This document shows positions 23,990 to 35,258 of a stretch of DNA of 64,000 nt, one piece after another (within the stretch, counting starts at the first letter, position 1; every line of letters begins with the position of its first letter). The translations under genes and the position numbers were made by a program. This stretch comes from Acanthaster planci (lineage: Eukaryota > Echinodermata > Asteroidea > Valvatida > Acanthasteridae): NCBI RefSeq assembly GCF_001949145.1, contig NW_019091359.1:2912110-2976109 (forward strand). The letters are read 5' to 3'. The notes below the pieces were generated by a model, which saw only the letters and a list, made by a program, of their open reading frames with translations, was not told the DNA's origin and did no database searches.

Positions 23990-24886
23990 TTACAGCAGTG
24001 TAACATCAGGATCATTTTCCACCATCAAGTCGTACGCCGATCGGTGCATTGCTGAACCGTCGCCCGATGCGGCCCCAAGCGAGTTGAGACTCGTCCTGTC
24101 TTCATTCAGACTCTCCATGCTGGTGCTTCGCAGGCTACTGCCCGTCCGGCTACCAGACTCGCTGTTCCTTCTCAACATCTTCTTGAAGAACTTGGACACT
24201 GGCGAGGTCTGGGCCACGGGAATGTTGGGGCAGAGTGGAGGCTTGGATCTCTTGCCAGTCAACTCCTGATGGACCTGGGAGTTGACCAGTGGTTTCATGA
24301 TGGGTAACTGCTTGGACGGTGTAGACGGCCTGTAATTAGCCAGACGAATCTCCTGCTCAATGTTATTGTACGGTGAGCTTAAGATGTTCAGGTTGTCTCT
24401 GATGTACCTGTTCATTTGGGGTGTGTTCAGTCCATTGGTGGCATTTCTGTCAGGTTTGGGACTACCAACTGGTGTTCTATATTCCTCGGCGTTGTCATTC
24501 ACGTGGAATATGTCCTTGACATGGTCCTTGGTAGAGGTGTGGGTGCGCTTTCCTGAGATGTTATTCATGATCTTGCTGTCATCCTGACCAGCTTTGTCCA
24601 CTTGATTGGCCATGTTGAGGCGGATGGTTCCCATATCAAACTTAGACCCTTCCCTTGGTGTGTTCTCTGTGCTTGAGCCACCAGAGCTGTCCAGATCTCT
24701 GGTGTCGTTGAGGATCCTGACAAACCTACCAGAAGGATCAGGGGAGATGCCTCTGAGATCACCATCAGGGGTAGGCAGGCGGTTGTGTAGTGTACATCCC
24801 TGGTTCTTCCTGTTAACTATCAGGGCTGGATGATTGTCAGGGGGTAGAGGGGTTGAGGTGGACACAGGTGGAGTGGCCTGTAATTC
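23990..24886 (-). CDS. Gene 2 exon 9: long disordered tail with C-terminal PDZ ligand
   Basis: 298 codons plus stop. Ser/Pro/Asn-rich, with a basic patch KFFKKMLRRNSES (PKA-like RRNS site), proline clusters and the extreme C-terminus DPDVTLL. It is the longest unbroken open frame of the gene and has higher GC than the surrounding DNA. Confidence 0.83.
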   Translation of the reverse strand, partial: ELQATPPVSTSTPLPPDNHPALIVNRKNQGCTLHNRLPTPDGDLRGISPDPSGRFVRILNDTRDLDSSGGSSTENTPREGSKFDMGTIRLNMANQVDKAGQDDSKIMNNISGKRTHTSTKDHVKDIFHVNDNAEEYRTPVGSPKPDRNATNGLNTPQMNRYIRDNLNILSSPYNNIEQEIRLANYRPSTPSKQLPIMKPLVNSQVHQELTGKRSKPPLCPNIPVAQTSPVSKFFKKMLRRNSESGSRTGSSLRSTSMESLNEDRTSLNSLGAASGDGSAMHRSAYDLMVENDPDVTLL

Positions 24887-27800
24887 CTAAAGAAACAAAA
24901 ATGGTTAGGGATACTTGTTTGTAAAGAAAATTATTATAGCCAACCTTTTTTTGGGGGGGGGAATGCTCGGCCCTAATTTCAAAGAGCATATTGTGAAGTG
25001 ATGGAAAAAGCATAAATTGCTTTTTAGAATCTGGAAAGCTAAGGTTTATGAGTACAATCAGAACAATGTACGTGCATGTACCGTAAGCCACTTCACTATG
25101 ATACCAACAGTGTGTGGACCCTTTGGGTACATTTTCACTGACACTGACTGTGCATACAGGTATCCTAGACTGCATCATAGGCTGTTAAGCTGTCAGGACG
25201 CCTGGTCCTGAAAGTTCTGCTGATGGAAACTGGTCTCCAGTTAATGACAAATATTCCAATGAAACTGTTTTGTTGGTGTGGTGAAGTTCGCTCTCACTTT
25301 TGCTTGAAGTGTGAACAGACCCTGAACCGTTCAATTAGACTGCAGAGAACATACTAAACTCTAGCAAGCCGGCCTTGATGGATTCAACAAGCTTGTCACA
25401 GTATACTTCTTGGGGGGGGGCTGTTGCTAGATTCAGAAGAGCAAAAAGCCAATCAATCATTGAAGTGTTTGGTCATGTCGTCTTACCAGCTCAAACTCAG
25501 CAAAGTTAGCAGCTAGTCTTCCTGTTTGCTTGGGAGACTGTGTGAGAGATGGATGGCTAGGAGGTTTGCTCTCCTCTGGAATGAAGAATAACACAAAGTG
25601 AATATACCTTTCTTTCCTTGAAGATGTCATTTAATTCCTACCTACATGGTTTCACAAGATTAGCGTGCAGCCGTATTATATCGCTCATCTCTGGAGCGCT
25701 TTTGTTCCCGGTGCTCGCACTGAATGACACAAACAGTGGTATAATCTTTCAAACCCATGACGGATTTCCTCCTCTATTGACAATTCCCAGCAGCTCGGTC
25801 TTTTGTTCTGAGTACGGTCTTTTGTTACACGGCCCAAGCTCTTTTGTCCAATTTCGGGAACCCAAGCTATGCGTACAAAACCCAAAGTACCTGAAAATGG
25901 GCTCCACAGCGGGAAGTGGTTAAGGATTTCTGGCCTCGGTATGTATAAACTTCATCACTGCCGCCACCCCCTGAAAATGCAACCTTCAAAACAGCCATCC
26001 CCATACCTTGGAAAATCTACTGTACTCATATTATTATTCCTGTGCACCCTTGCTGTGTTTGCTAAATATCATGCTTAGAAGAACCATCTTGATGAAGGAT
26101 TTCACGTCCATCCTTACCTGGTCTCGGACTGACGAGGGCTGCGTCTGCAGTCTGGCTACGTCTATGTTTCACCTTACCCTTCTGGCTCTCGGAAGATTTC
26201 TTGGGACCTGAATGAAACATGACAAGTGATGAAACCTGATTGCCAAAATGACAGTTTTTTGCCTTTGATGCTTCAGGAATCATCACTTTCTAACCTGTCC
26301 TAAATCAAGTTCTTCTTGGGAGTATGAGTTTACGATTGGATATCTCCATCAATTAACCTATTTCGGCCACACTTTTCAAAAGGTATGACAGGTTTGCAAA
26401 GCTCATTCATTTTCTAGATGAGGCATTTTTCACCCTTGAAGTGAATAAGCCATAAACACTTCAGATTTTTTAGCAACTAAATATTAAACTTGTTAGCCGC
26501 ATTTGGCTGTGACTGGCATTTCATTTTCTTGCTATTTTTGCCTGCTGTCCAACAAAGTTCCTGTAGTTTGTCTGGCGTAAGAGATATTTTCATATTAAAA
26601 TATCTGTAGTCTGATAGCCTGAAAAAGACAACTCACCTGGTTTGACATGAAGCACTACTACATTGGAAGCTGTGACCAGGCTAACAATCTGTTCATGAGT
26701 TAAACCTTCAACACTGACTCCATTCACCTGCAATCAAACATGTTACAGTTAGTCACTAATAGCAAGAATGTCATTGATTTGCTAATGTAAGAATGTGTGA
26801 ACGTTACATTTGTGTCAATTTTAAAATACGAGGATTTTCAACGATGAGTACACCGAAAGTTTTGTTGCCAAAGGGTATAAAATCACACAAATGTAATAGA
26901 AAAGTGAACATTGCCTTGGCCATTTTGTTGTTGAATTGGTAACACTTTAGTCAGCCTATAAGTGTTCAAGGTGGTTTTTCCAAGTTTTGAGTTGGGCTGA
27001 GCAGACGTCGAGCAACAAAACAGGAATTTTTCATCAAAATGGCAGCCCATTTTTTCAAATGGAGAGGAATCTTCACTTCATCCCCAAAGACAAGTTGAAG
27101 TACCACTTCTAATGTGATGGTGCTTTCAAATCCTTCAAAATGGCGATATATCTCAAGGGGAGACTTCTCTCTCTCCCAACCCCCCCCACAGATATCCCCG
27201 CCCCTTCCTAGATACACCTCTGAGTGTTCAGTGCAAATAATGGGACTACTCCTAAATGACTGTCTTCTCTCCGTAAGGCCTGTTGGACTGAGTTGAAAAC
27301 TGCGCTCATGAACTCAAGGCAGTGTACTACACTACTGCAATCTTTCTTGGAGCCAAAATAAAAACACAACAAAAGCCATCTCAGTACAACTGACATTACA
27401 ATTCTTAATAAAGATGGCTATTCAGCGTTGAATCATTTGCACACTCATTTAACTCCAAGTGGTGATTCCTCCGAGTATAATTCTTTCCGTTTCAAGCAAT
27501 GGGACTATCTTCTTTCAACTCAAGACAAATAATCTCCAGGTCATTTGAGCCTACCTTAGTGATGTACAGTCCCTTCTTCAACCCAGCCCTATAAGCAGGA
27601 GACATGGGGTCTACATTGGCTACCGTCACATCCAGTTCATAGTCCACACCACTGTATGGTTCAAAAACAATCAATCAGTGAACAATAAAGTGGGTGTTAA
27701 GAGCACAAGTAACAATTGATTGAGGCTGTCTGCTACGTCAGAAAAGAAGAGTCAAAGAAACTTCCGATAATATTTGTGAAATTTTTACTATTTGGACTTT

Positions 27801-30800
27801 TCCACCTGGCTGTTTCAGATCCCTTAAATCCTATATCTATTAGTGTGTTTCGGCCATTGATAATCCCAAATTAGCAAGCCATGAAAGATCACAGATAATT
27901 TCTGAGGACCTAATTTGTGACACTTCCCAGGGTTACAAGTGCTTCTGGTAAAAAAAATACAGAGACTGACATTGGCAAAAGACACTACAAACATCTACCA
28001 AAAGAAACCCAGTGCACTTACAATGAGGGTCCGTGGTTAGTGCACCTTACTTCTTTGGTTAGATGTTCATAGTGAGATGATCTGATTAGGACATGTGACA
28101 TACCCTCTGATGCTACACCCTAACCATCCATCCTCATCAGCAATGATGGTCACTCGCTTCACCTTTGACCCATCAGCCTCATCTTGGTTGTTGTTATGGC
28201 TACTGTTGCCATGCTTACTGTTGCTTGTAGCACTCTTGACAGATTGATGGCTGCTACTTGATCTAGCACTACTGACCTCACTCCTGGTTTTAAACAAAGA
28301 ACTCGTAAATTGAAGTATTACCTAATTCACAGTTGTATGTTTCTCTATAGTTTCTAAATCTTTATTTTGGTAGGTTTCAATTTGGAGGCATTCCTTGAGG
28401 AGATCTTGCATATAAAAATCTTTTTCTTCAGATTTAGCTTTAAAGATTTTCAAAGTTTAGTTTAACATTTTTGTAAAATCTATACTTTTAGCACGAGGCT
28501 TTCGGTCCAACTGTCATGTATATGTTTAGCTTTAAGATTTGTTAAGCTTTATAGAAAGTTTTTGAATGGTCAAGTCATATCACTCTTTACCTAGGTGTTC
28601 CATCTGGTGTTGATCCTGGCATTGTGCCAACTGGTGCCACATACAAGGTCAGTCGGCGTGCAGACTTGAGTGCCACAACAGCCTGGGCATGGGTGATGCT
28701 TTTGAAGGGTGTGTCGTTGACCTTCAAAATCCGCTCACCAGCCTTCAGTCCCTGTGTGGTGTGAAACACAAGAAATGATCAAGAAAACTTCCACATGTTG
28801 GAGATGGAGAACACAAAAATTGAAACTGATCTTGTGTCAACTTTGTGTGTCACTTTTTTGAAAGCACTTTCAATTCCAGAGATTTAGTTTCTCATTTTCA
28901 TTACGAAACCTTCCCTGTTGCTCTGGACAACTTTGTGTGTCACTTCTTTGGGGATCATTTTAGTACCACTGCTTAAGATAAGCTAGGAGTCTGTGTAAAG
29001 ATGCATGTACAGTCGATCCTCGTTATTAGGAAATCCATGGGATGAAGAATCGTTCGTTGTATCCGAAATTTGTTGAAGATGGAACGCAGTGCAATGGCTT
29101 CGGTGTATTAAATGAATAGGTTCAATTGTGCACAATACCATGAACAATGTACTGTACATGCATACCCGTGAACATGGTTGATGTTACATCAAAAAGATAT
29201 CTCGGTTAGGATTGATCAAGTATATTGTGATGTGTTTAGTAACTTCACTGTCATATGACAATAGGTTTAATGTGCAAATGAGATTAAAAAACAACATGTG
29301 GGAAAGCATCGATCCAAGGATTTTTAAAAGACTTTTGATCACCATGGATGATGACGAAGCTATCAGTAACTAACCTGCATGCACATGTAAGCCTGTGTAT
29401 ACCTACAAGAATATGAAGACTCGTCAACTGGAAACCCCATCCACGTGAGTAGACTTTTGATTTTTGACACTAGCTGTATGACACGATTGATAAATAGTCC
29501 AAGTTCACTCGCCCACTGTGGCGCGGCCGCATGCATGCAAGATGGTCGCAGAAGAAGCATGACGTCATGAAGGAACATTGCGATTGGATAGCTGTGTCTT
29601 GCAAATGTACGTCATGAAAACACACAGTCTCATTGGCGGGTACGCTACATCTTCTTGCAGAAGTATGAATAATTCAGTGTGGGCGATTGTTGGGCTCTTG
29701 AGATGCGAGAATAGTCAAGCCAACTTATTTTGGGTCATATTTTTATTGGAATTGGGAAGAGAATTTTTGTTTTGGCATTTATGTAATCAGTGTAAAAATT
29801 ATTGATTTTTTAATCGTCCACTACACTTGTCATGACAACAGGAAACTGGCAAACGATGTCTGTATATCACGTTGTAAGTGTGGGTGATGCAGCTGGCCGG
29901 GGCGGGTGATAAGCCTTGTGCTGCGGCTGGAAATTTTGTGGAAAGACACTCGCTTCGAGTACGAGCAGAGAACCTGCAGTGTTTCTTCAACTTGCAACTA
30001 TAGAGCTGCATTCGTATACAATGAAGAGGAACATACAACCTTTTTGGGCAGGAACTGTACATTGACTGGTTACCACATTTCCACCATGCCTTCGTTGCCA
30101 ACGGTTCAGCCCGGCGGGAACAAGTGTGGTGCTCTACACACGTTTTTCCACCACCGCGATTTGCAAACGCTCGTTATAAATGGGTCCTCAACAATGATTT
30201 TTCAGGCAACAGAGTCATGATAACCTTTCATTGTAACAGGAATTTCGTACAATGCAGTTTTGCTGTAACAGATTTTCTCCCCATAGAAATGTGCACATTT
30301 TCGCCGGGATCACAGATTAGTGTTTCTTATAACCGGACTTTCATTATGGCAGATTTCGTAATAACGAGAGTCGACTGAACATGTGAATAAAACGGGTTCA
30401 TTGTTTTACAAAAAAAGTGTTATTCTTTACATGTCTGTCAGCTTGTCCACCAGGATCAACCGTGGAGACATAGATTCCAGCATTCAAGTCTTTGCCACCT
30501 CGGATACTGAAGCCAAGAGTCTCGTTCTCACGATGTGTCAACTTGACCTTCCTGATCTGAATGGGTTGGGAGGAGGTAGCAGAGGACAATGATGTCTTGG
30601 GTGTGGTCTTCTCCTCACTGCCTTGATGCTGCTCACTGCTGGAGTTGAGGGCAAGAGGCGGGACCTTGAAAAAGAAGGAGGGTACATTTGAAACTATCTG
30701 GAGCACGTCAAAAAGCTTTGAATGGTCTAGAACTTTTTCCAGTTTAGGGAGTCAAGTTGGCGTGGTAGCTCTTTTCCCCCTTCCACCTCTGCAGCTTGGG

Positions 30801-31730
30801 TTCGAATCCCACCCAGGTCAGCATGTGGAATGGGTCTCAGTCCCTGCCTGATTCCATAGATTTTCTCTGGAAAAATTGATCTGCGGTTTTCCTTACACCT
30901 CTAAAACTGACCATTTCTTCATTGCGAGGGTCCAGAATGATCAGCATCTGCCGGACTGTTACCATCTTTATAGATTGTTCTAAGTAAATAAATAAAATGA
31001 CTAAAAATTCAAATTTTCAAAACACAAAGGAACAAAAACTTGATCTCCAATTTCAGACGTACGTATCGACTACAACATTCAAATTTCAATGTCTCAGAGA
31101 ACAACTTATATGTACCTCTAATTCTTGAGAATGATTTCTCCCCAGGTCTACATGTACCTCCATTGTACGGCTCCGTTTGTGCTCCTTTCTCCCTTCTGAG
31201 GACCTGGAGCTGTCTCTACGGACCCTGATTAAGTCAGCTCTCCTGGAAGGACTGTTATTGACTGCTTTACGGACTTCTTTCTGGTGAGCAGTTAACACAG
31301 CCTTGTTTCTAGCTTCTAGGCCCATGGCTGCTCGGATCTGCTCTACAGGGAGTAGCACCTTAGAAGAGGACTTCCGCTTGATGAGTCTCCCGCTTCCATT
31401 TGGGGCAGCCTCCTTAGAAATGTCCCTACTGCCATGTGATGAGCTGATCCTATCCAGAATCTGCGGTCGGATCTGGGACTGATAGCCCTCGAAGTTCAGA
31501 CAGCAAAGGTGGTCAAAATCCTCCTGTAGGTCCTCGGGAATCATTGGGAAGATGGCCTCCAGAAGGACCATCTTCTCCTGGGTGTTGAGCAGGCTTCGCA
31601 GTGTGGTGCAGAACGTTAAGACGGATTTGGTCTGTTTGAAGGCTTGGATGGCTTGCTTGAGGGCAGCGCACTCTCTCTCTTTGAGATGCCTGTGCGCTAG
31701 GGTGCGCAGGTGATGCCCAGTGCTCGTCAT
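23990..31730 (-). CDS. Harmonin-N-like + two-PDZ scaffold, whirlin/PDZD7/harmonin family (9 exons)
   Basis: Predicted cytoplasmic scaffold of about 817 aa. Minus-strand exons: 31730-31116, 30664-30431, 28751-28591, 28283-28104, 27651-27555, 26727-26637, 26207-26118, 25575-25487, 24886-23990; all junctions are GT-AG and phase-consistent. Seen in order: a helical harmonin-N-like domain (about aa 10-88; LKERECAALKQAIQAFKQ, then LLNTQEKMVLLEAIFPMIPE); a basic Ser-rich linker; PDZ1 (about 242-325) with the GFSIRGG loop, closest by eye to whirlin PDZ1; PDZ2 (about 378-459) with loop LGCSIRGG; then a ~358-residue Ser/Pro/Asn-rich tail ending DPDVTLL, a class I PDZ ligand (T at -2, L at 0). Whirlin, PDZD7 and harmonin (Usher/stereocilia proteins) have more domains; here no third PDZ is found. 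The ATG at 31730 is chosen because an in-frame TAA lies just upstream and no other ATG intervenes. Confidence 0.85.
25487..25575 (-). CDS. Gene 2 exon 8: Pro/Ser tail segment
   Basis: Acceptor TTCCAG, donor GTAAGA, phase 1 in and 0 out. Encodes a short Pro/Ser-rich segment ending AANFAEFEL. Confidence 0.75.
26118..26207 (-). CDS. Gene 2 exon 7: basic tail segment
   Basis: Short phase 1-1 exon encoding a Lys/Arg/Ser-rich stretch (PKKSSESQKGKVKHRRSQ). Its splice sites and phases fit exons 6 and 8; no domain. Confidence 0.75.
26637..26727 (-). CDS. Gene 2 exon 6: end of PDZ2
   Basis: Encodes VNGVSVEGLTHEQIVSLV and the last strand (NVVVLHVKP). Here His starts alpha-2, as in class I PDZ domains. 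Confidence 0.85.
27555..27651 (-). CDS. Gene 2 exon 5: middle of PDZ2
   Basis: Encodes DVTVANVDPMSPAYRAGLKK, the strand and 'SPAYRAGL' block typical of PDZ domains. Phase 2 in, phase 0 out. Confidence 0.85.
28104..28283 (-). CDS. Gene 2 exon 4: Ser/Asn-rich linker and start of PDZ2
   Basis: Low-complexity Ser/Asn linker, then VKRVTIIADEDGWLGCSIRG, the first strand and ligand loop of PDZ2. Donor GTATGT, phase 2. Confidence 0.82.
28591..28751 (-). CDS. Gene 2 exon 3: second half of PDZ1
   Basis: Begins GLKAGERILKVNDTPF and continues with the PDZ alpha-2 helix (SITHAQAVVALK), completing PDZ1. Joins exon 2 in phase 0 across an intron that contains an inverted-repeat transposon and a SINE. Confidence 0.87.
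29010..30377. mobile_element. Pogo/Tigger-like inverted-repeat element, non-autonomous
   Basis: Ends are CAGTCGATCCTCGTTATTAG (29010) and, inverted, CAGTCGACTCTCGTTATTAC (30377). Over 26 bases the two ends match at 23. CAGT(C/T)GA.CCTCGTTAT-type ends are characteristic of Tc1-mariner/pogo relatives. The left flank has the expected TA, the right flank AA. No transposase-like frame is visible inside. It fills most of the intron between the two PDZ1 exons. Two independent shorter insertions are an alternative. Confidence 0.6.
29440..29660. promoter_or_regulatory. CpG-rich island-like patch with CRE and ATTGG boxes
   Basis: Contains a NotI-type GCGGCCGC, a full palindromic CRE (TGACGTCA, 29560-29567), a second half-CRE (TACGTCA near 29608), a YY1-like CAAGATGG and two ATTGG boxes. 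It is unusual in an AT-rich intron and lies just upstream (minus sense) of gene 2 exon 3. It could be an internal promoter or simply the body of the transposon that surrounds it. Confidence 0.35.
30431..30664 (-). CDS. Gene 2 exon 2: linker and first half of PDZ1
   Basis: 78 codons, phase 0 on both sides (acceptor TTCAAG, donor GTAAAG). Ser/Thr-rich linker, then IRKVKL, the GFSIRGG ligand loop and GIYVSTVDPGG. Confidence 0.85.
30740..30999 (+). mobile_element. tRNA-derived SINE
   Basis: Has an A-box-like TGGCGTGGTAGCTC, a perfect B box GGTTCGAATCC (around 30789), a ~150-bp unrelated body and a 3' tail of (TAAA)-like repeats (TAAATAAATAAAAT) near 30985. This order is the standard tRNA-SINE layout. 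Intron 1 of gene 2, opposite orientation to the gene. Confidence 0.7.
31116..31730 (-). CDS. Gene 2 exon 1: harmonin-N-like domain and basic linker
   Basis: 205 codons, phase 0, donor GTACAT. The N-terminal ~90 residues form an amphipathic helical bundle of the harmonin-N type (known to bind short helical partner motifs). The rest is rich in R/K/S. Confidence 0.82.
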
Positions 31731-34600
31731 ACTGGATGGATTCCTGACAAGTCTCAATGATCCAAAAACTTGCAGACGATTTTAAAGTCAAAAGATATTC
31801 TAAGGAATCAAAGTTAAAAAGATCAATGATTTCAAATTTTTTTTAAATGCACACATTAGGAGTGACCACAGCTTTAAAATATTGCCTGTTCATGTGATGC
31901 TGTTTCCCCCCCCCCACCCCTCAAAAAAAAACAAAACCTCGAGGGGGAAAAACTGAGAACGTGGCTTCATTTGATCAACAGTCATTCAGTATGCCAACAT
32001 AAACACTGAGACAGCCAAGATACTGGTGGACAATTGAATGGTGCGTTTCTGTGATGCTTTCAGCGTACAGCTACATATGGCCAAATTACGATGACAAACA
32101 ATACTATTTCCATTTCTGGAATCTTGATCATTCCAAAAGAATGGTTTAATGCCAACTTCCTTAATGAAAAAAAGAAGTTCAGTAATGGTTCTTTAGAAAC
32201 TTACTGGCAACCACAAGCAGGTCTGCAGTGGTTGAGAAGTTACACCCCCAACAAAAATACACGTAGGAAATAACAATAACAGAATCCTGCTAACTCTCAA
32301 AAGCTTAAAATCCCTCTTCAGCAAGAAATGCAACATTCACATCTCGATTAGCTTTTTGTATTTTGCAGTACTGAAGCCATTGTTGAAGACAGATTTCAGA
32401 AGAGTCCTATTTTTACAATTTTTCTGACTGTCCTTAGCATGTGTCTCTCATTAGCCAAACCATCTGCCACTTCTCATCAATGAAGTCTTCTGCCTTTGTT
32501 AATATTACCGTTCCTTCCCCCTTTCACCGTGTAGGCATATTGCTGGGAGTGCCACCGGTAATGGGAGCTCCATGGTAACCTTGGCAACAGATGGTATTCT
32601 GACAGCTGCTGTCTTTGTCAAACAAATTTGTTTCTACAAAGTACACAGCACAATGCGCATAACTCGATCAAGGTCCTTGGTAATAATTATGACATACATG
32701 TACCCCCCCCGGTACCTTTAGGTTTAACAAATCTCAAAAACCTTACAAGAGGACTACGCTAGCTGTATTTCCATTGCTCATCCCAGCTGCAATGACCCTC
32801 TTTTTCCCTTAACAATTACATGTACATGGGGATGCTGTCCATTATTGCATTCTTTCCCACCAGCACAATACCCATATTTAATGATGTCTCATACAGCATA
32901 ACTGACAATACGTCTGTTGACTTTTTGGAGTGTAATTTATCAATGCATTATCTGTATTGGCAGTTAGTTCAGATAGCATGGGGAGGACTCTCATCCATCT
33001 AATACAATATTGAATGTAATTGCCCGTAAGCAGGCAACCACCCAGGCTGCTAGAGCATTCAACACATAGAACGATGATAATGCTATGCCAACAACCAAGT
33101 ACATGTACAGTGAATAGATAGCAAGGTGGGTCAGGGCAAGGAATCACTGCTTCTCTCTGACATATATAAGTGAAATTGAACAAAGAAATTTAGCATGTCT
33201 TTATAAATGACAGGCAATGGATATTTGACTGAAAACAAATTCTTGATATGATTTTGCAGTTGTACATGGCGGAACGGCATCTGAAAATGTGCAGTGGGTG
33301 TTTTGGGGACTTAGAAATTTTACGATGACAACACTTCATCTCGCTCCATGCTAACATAGTCATTGTTAATTAAGACTTATTGCAATTTCAAATTTTATTT
33401 CCCTTTAAAACGTCATCCAGAGTGATGATAAACAAAAACAAAAGTGAACTATCCTGCAATTTGGTGTGGGATTAACAATAAAGGACAATATTACAACTTT
33501 CTTGGGTAGGAAAATAAAATGGTCAAGGCTCACTGTCTCAAACCTCAAATTGGGGATTTCGGTTTCTATTCACTGGGCCATGCACTCATTCATTCTGTTA
33601 AGGAAATTCAGTACAGTAATTAGATTGTACATGTAGAGTTCAACGCCGGCTGAATAAAAATATAAAAAAATTAACATGCGATGAGTTCAGGACAAAATAA
33701 ACACTGTCAAATAGCATTTCAGTTGAAGTACTGACCCTACCAAATTGCCTGCTCAACATACATGTAGCATTTAGCATGATGACGGTACTGATCTGAGCTG
33801 AACTGCATTGGTGGTACAAATTGATTTGAATGAAAGTACTGTCCCAATACAAGTTCAAGTGCTCATGATTGTACACGTTTCCTTAACTGAGGAATTAATT
33901 GGTTAAAGTACGAGTCGGCCAACGTACACGAATGATTTGATACAGCAATGAAGGTATGAGTGGACTTTTACTTCCTTCAAAACTTTGCACTCGCTGTTCA
34001 CTCCATCTCTCCCACCCCACACGATCAGGCATGTCAGGCCTGATCTAGTATTGAAACTCCAGCCGTGATGTTCATGACATCTGCAAATTAAATTTCCAGA
34101 TGTCATGAGCATTAAAGCTAGGCCTAGGTTACTCAGCATGACAGCACATGTACATTAGAACTCTGTTTGATGATTTCTACTAAACTTTTCTTGCCTCAAT
34201 TGCGTAGGCCTACACTGTATCTTGGCAATTTTTTAAAATTTATTTTCGGTAAGAAATTTTCAGATTAATACGTTAAAAATTCAAATTTGTTTATTTTTAT
34301 TCAATAACAAAGAGCGAATTACTTTCCCAGCTTATTACAGACTTGATACCTGGCCTGACATGTACCTACATGTACTGTCAGTACGCATGTAAACATGATA
34401 GAGGGCCTCCTCAACGAAGCTTAAGTTACGATCTGATAAAACGCAACACAAAATCGTTCCTTTCGACAAGTAAATCGTGGCAAAGGTTTAATGCAAAGAC
34501 AATCAACAGATACAAGGTTACCTATGCTCGTAATTCCAACCATTCTGAACAGTTGTTGGTCAAAAGCAGAGCAAGAAGTGGAAAAATTTGAACATTTTTC
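31731..34600. other. Upstream/first intron of gene 2
   Basis: No coding exon is supported. The 5' UTR exon predicted near 34.6 kb would make this a long first intron. It contains C-rich and A-rich homopolymer runs (31907-31930, 32703-32711) and scattered TACATGTA words; nothing else I can name. Confidence 0.4.
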
Positions 34601-34612
34601 GTACTTACTTAC

Positions 34613-34718
34613 GTTCAACACGCTACACTTTCAGTTTCACTCGTTACTCTGTGGACGGAATGCAATTTACATCCGGGCACTTGTCTCCAGGCGCCGAAGC
34701 GTTAAAAACGGGGGCTTG
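34613..34718 (-). other. Candidate non-coding first exon of gene 2
   Basis: On the minus strand a consensus donor GTAAGT begins at 34612, directly after ...GTTGAAC. Bases just upstream are more GC-rich and sit immediately downstream of a CCAAT-box cluster, as expected of a transcription start. There is no long open frame, so this would be 5' UTR. The exact start is unknown. Confidence 0.4.
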
Positions 34719-34780
34719 ATTGGCCAGTTTGTTGAGAGGCAAGATGCCATTGGTTACCAATAAGAGTTATTGAGACCAAT
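34719..34780. promoter_or_regulatory. Four CCAAT/ATTGG boxes in 62 bp, likely bidirectional promoter
   Basis: ATTGG at 34719-34723 and 34749-34753; CCAAT at 34757-34761 and 34776-34780. NF-Y binds such boxes. The cluster lies between the minus-strand gene 2 and the plus-strand gene 3 (coding start 35259). A TATA-like TTTAAAAG follows on the plus strand near 34845. Confidence 0.45.
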
Positions 34781-35258
34781 CAATTAAAGCTTCACGCTGC
34801 CAAACTTTCTAGCTACTGTGTTACGCAATGGGGATTTAAAAGGCGTGGTGCGAGCATAGACGTGAATCATACTTAAGAATAACTTATTAATGATCTATTA
34901 AGGGGACAAAAGTAGCACTCAAAGGCGAACACGCATAAGTGCTACAGGTCGAGACAGCGTTGTAGAAAAGTGGGTTTCGAATTAGCTACCGGTATATTAA
35001 TTTTCTTTTCTTTTTTTAATTTTGAACATTTTTTATCTCAAAAATCATTAATATTCATTACAAAGGCACGCATTGCTTATGACCAAGGTCAACACTTGCC
35101 TCTTGACGCTCTTCAAAGGTGAATACTAGAATTCCATCTGGCTATTTCATCCATTACAAATAGGCTTACGTGTAATAACTACAGTATAGCAATATAGTCT
35201 CATACAACTGAATAATTTTTCTCGCAGTTCATGTCCATATAGTCGCTCAAGGCTCAGT

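Noticed and set aside
31513-31791. 92-codon frame overlapping gene 2 exon 1
   Set aside because: Shadow frame of the harmonin-N-like exon; the other frame carries the domain and the correct splice phase.
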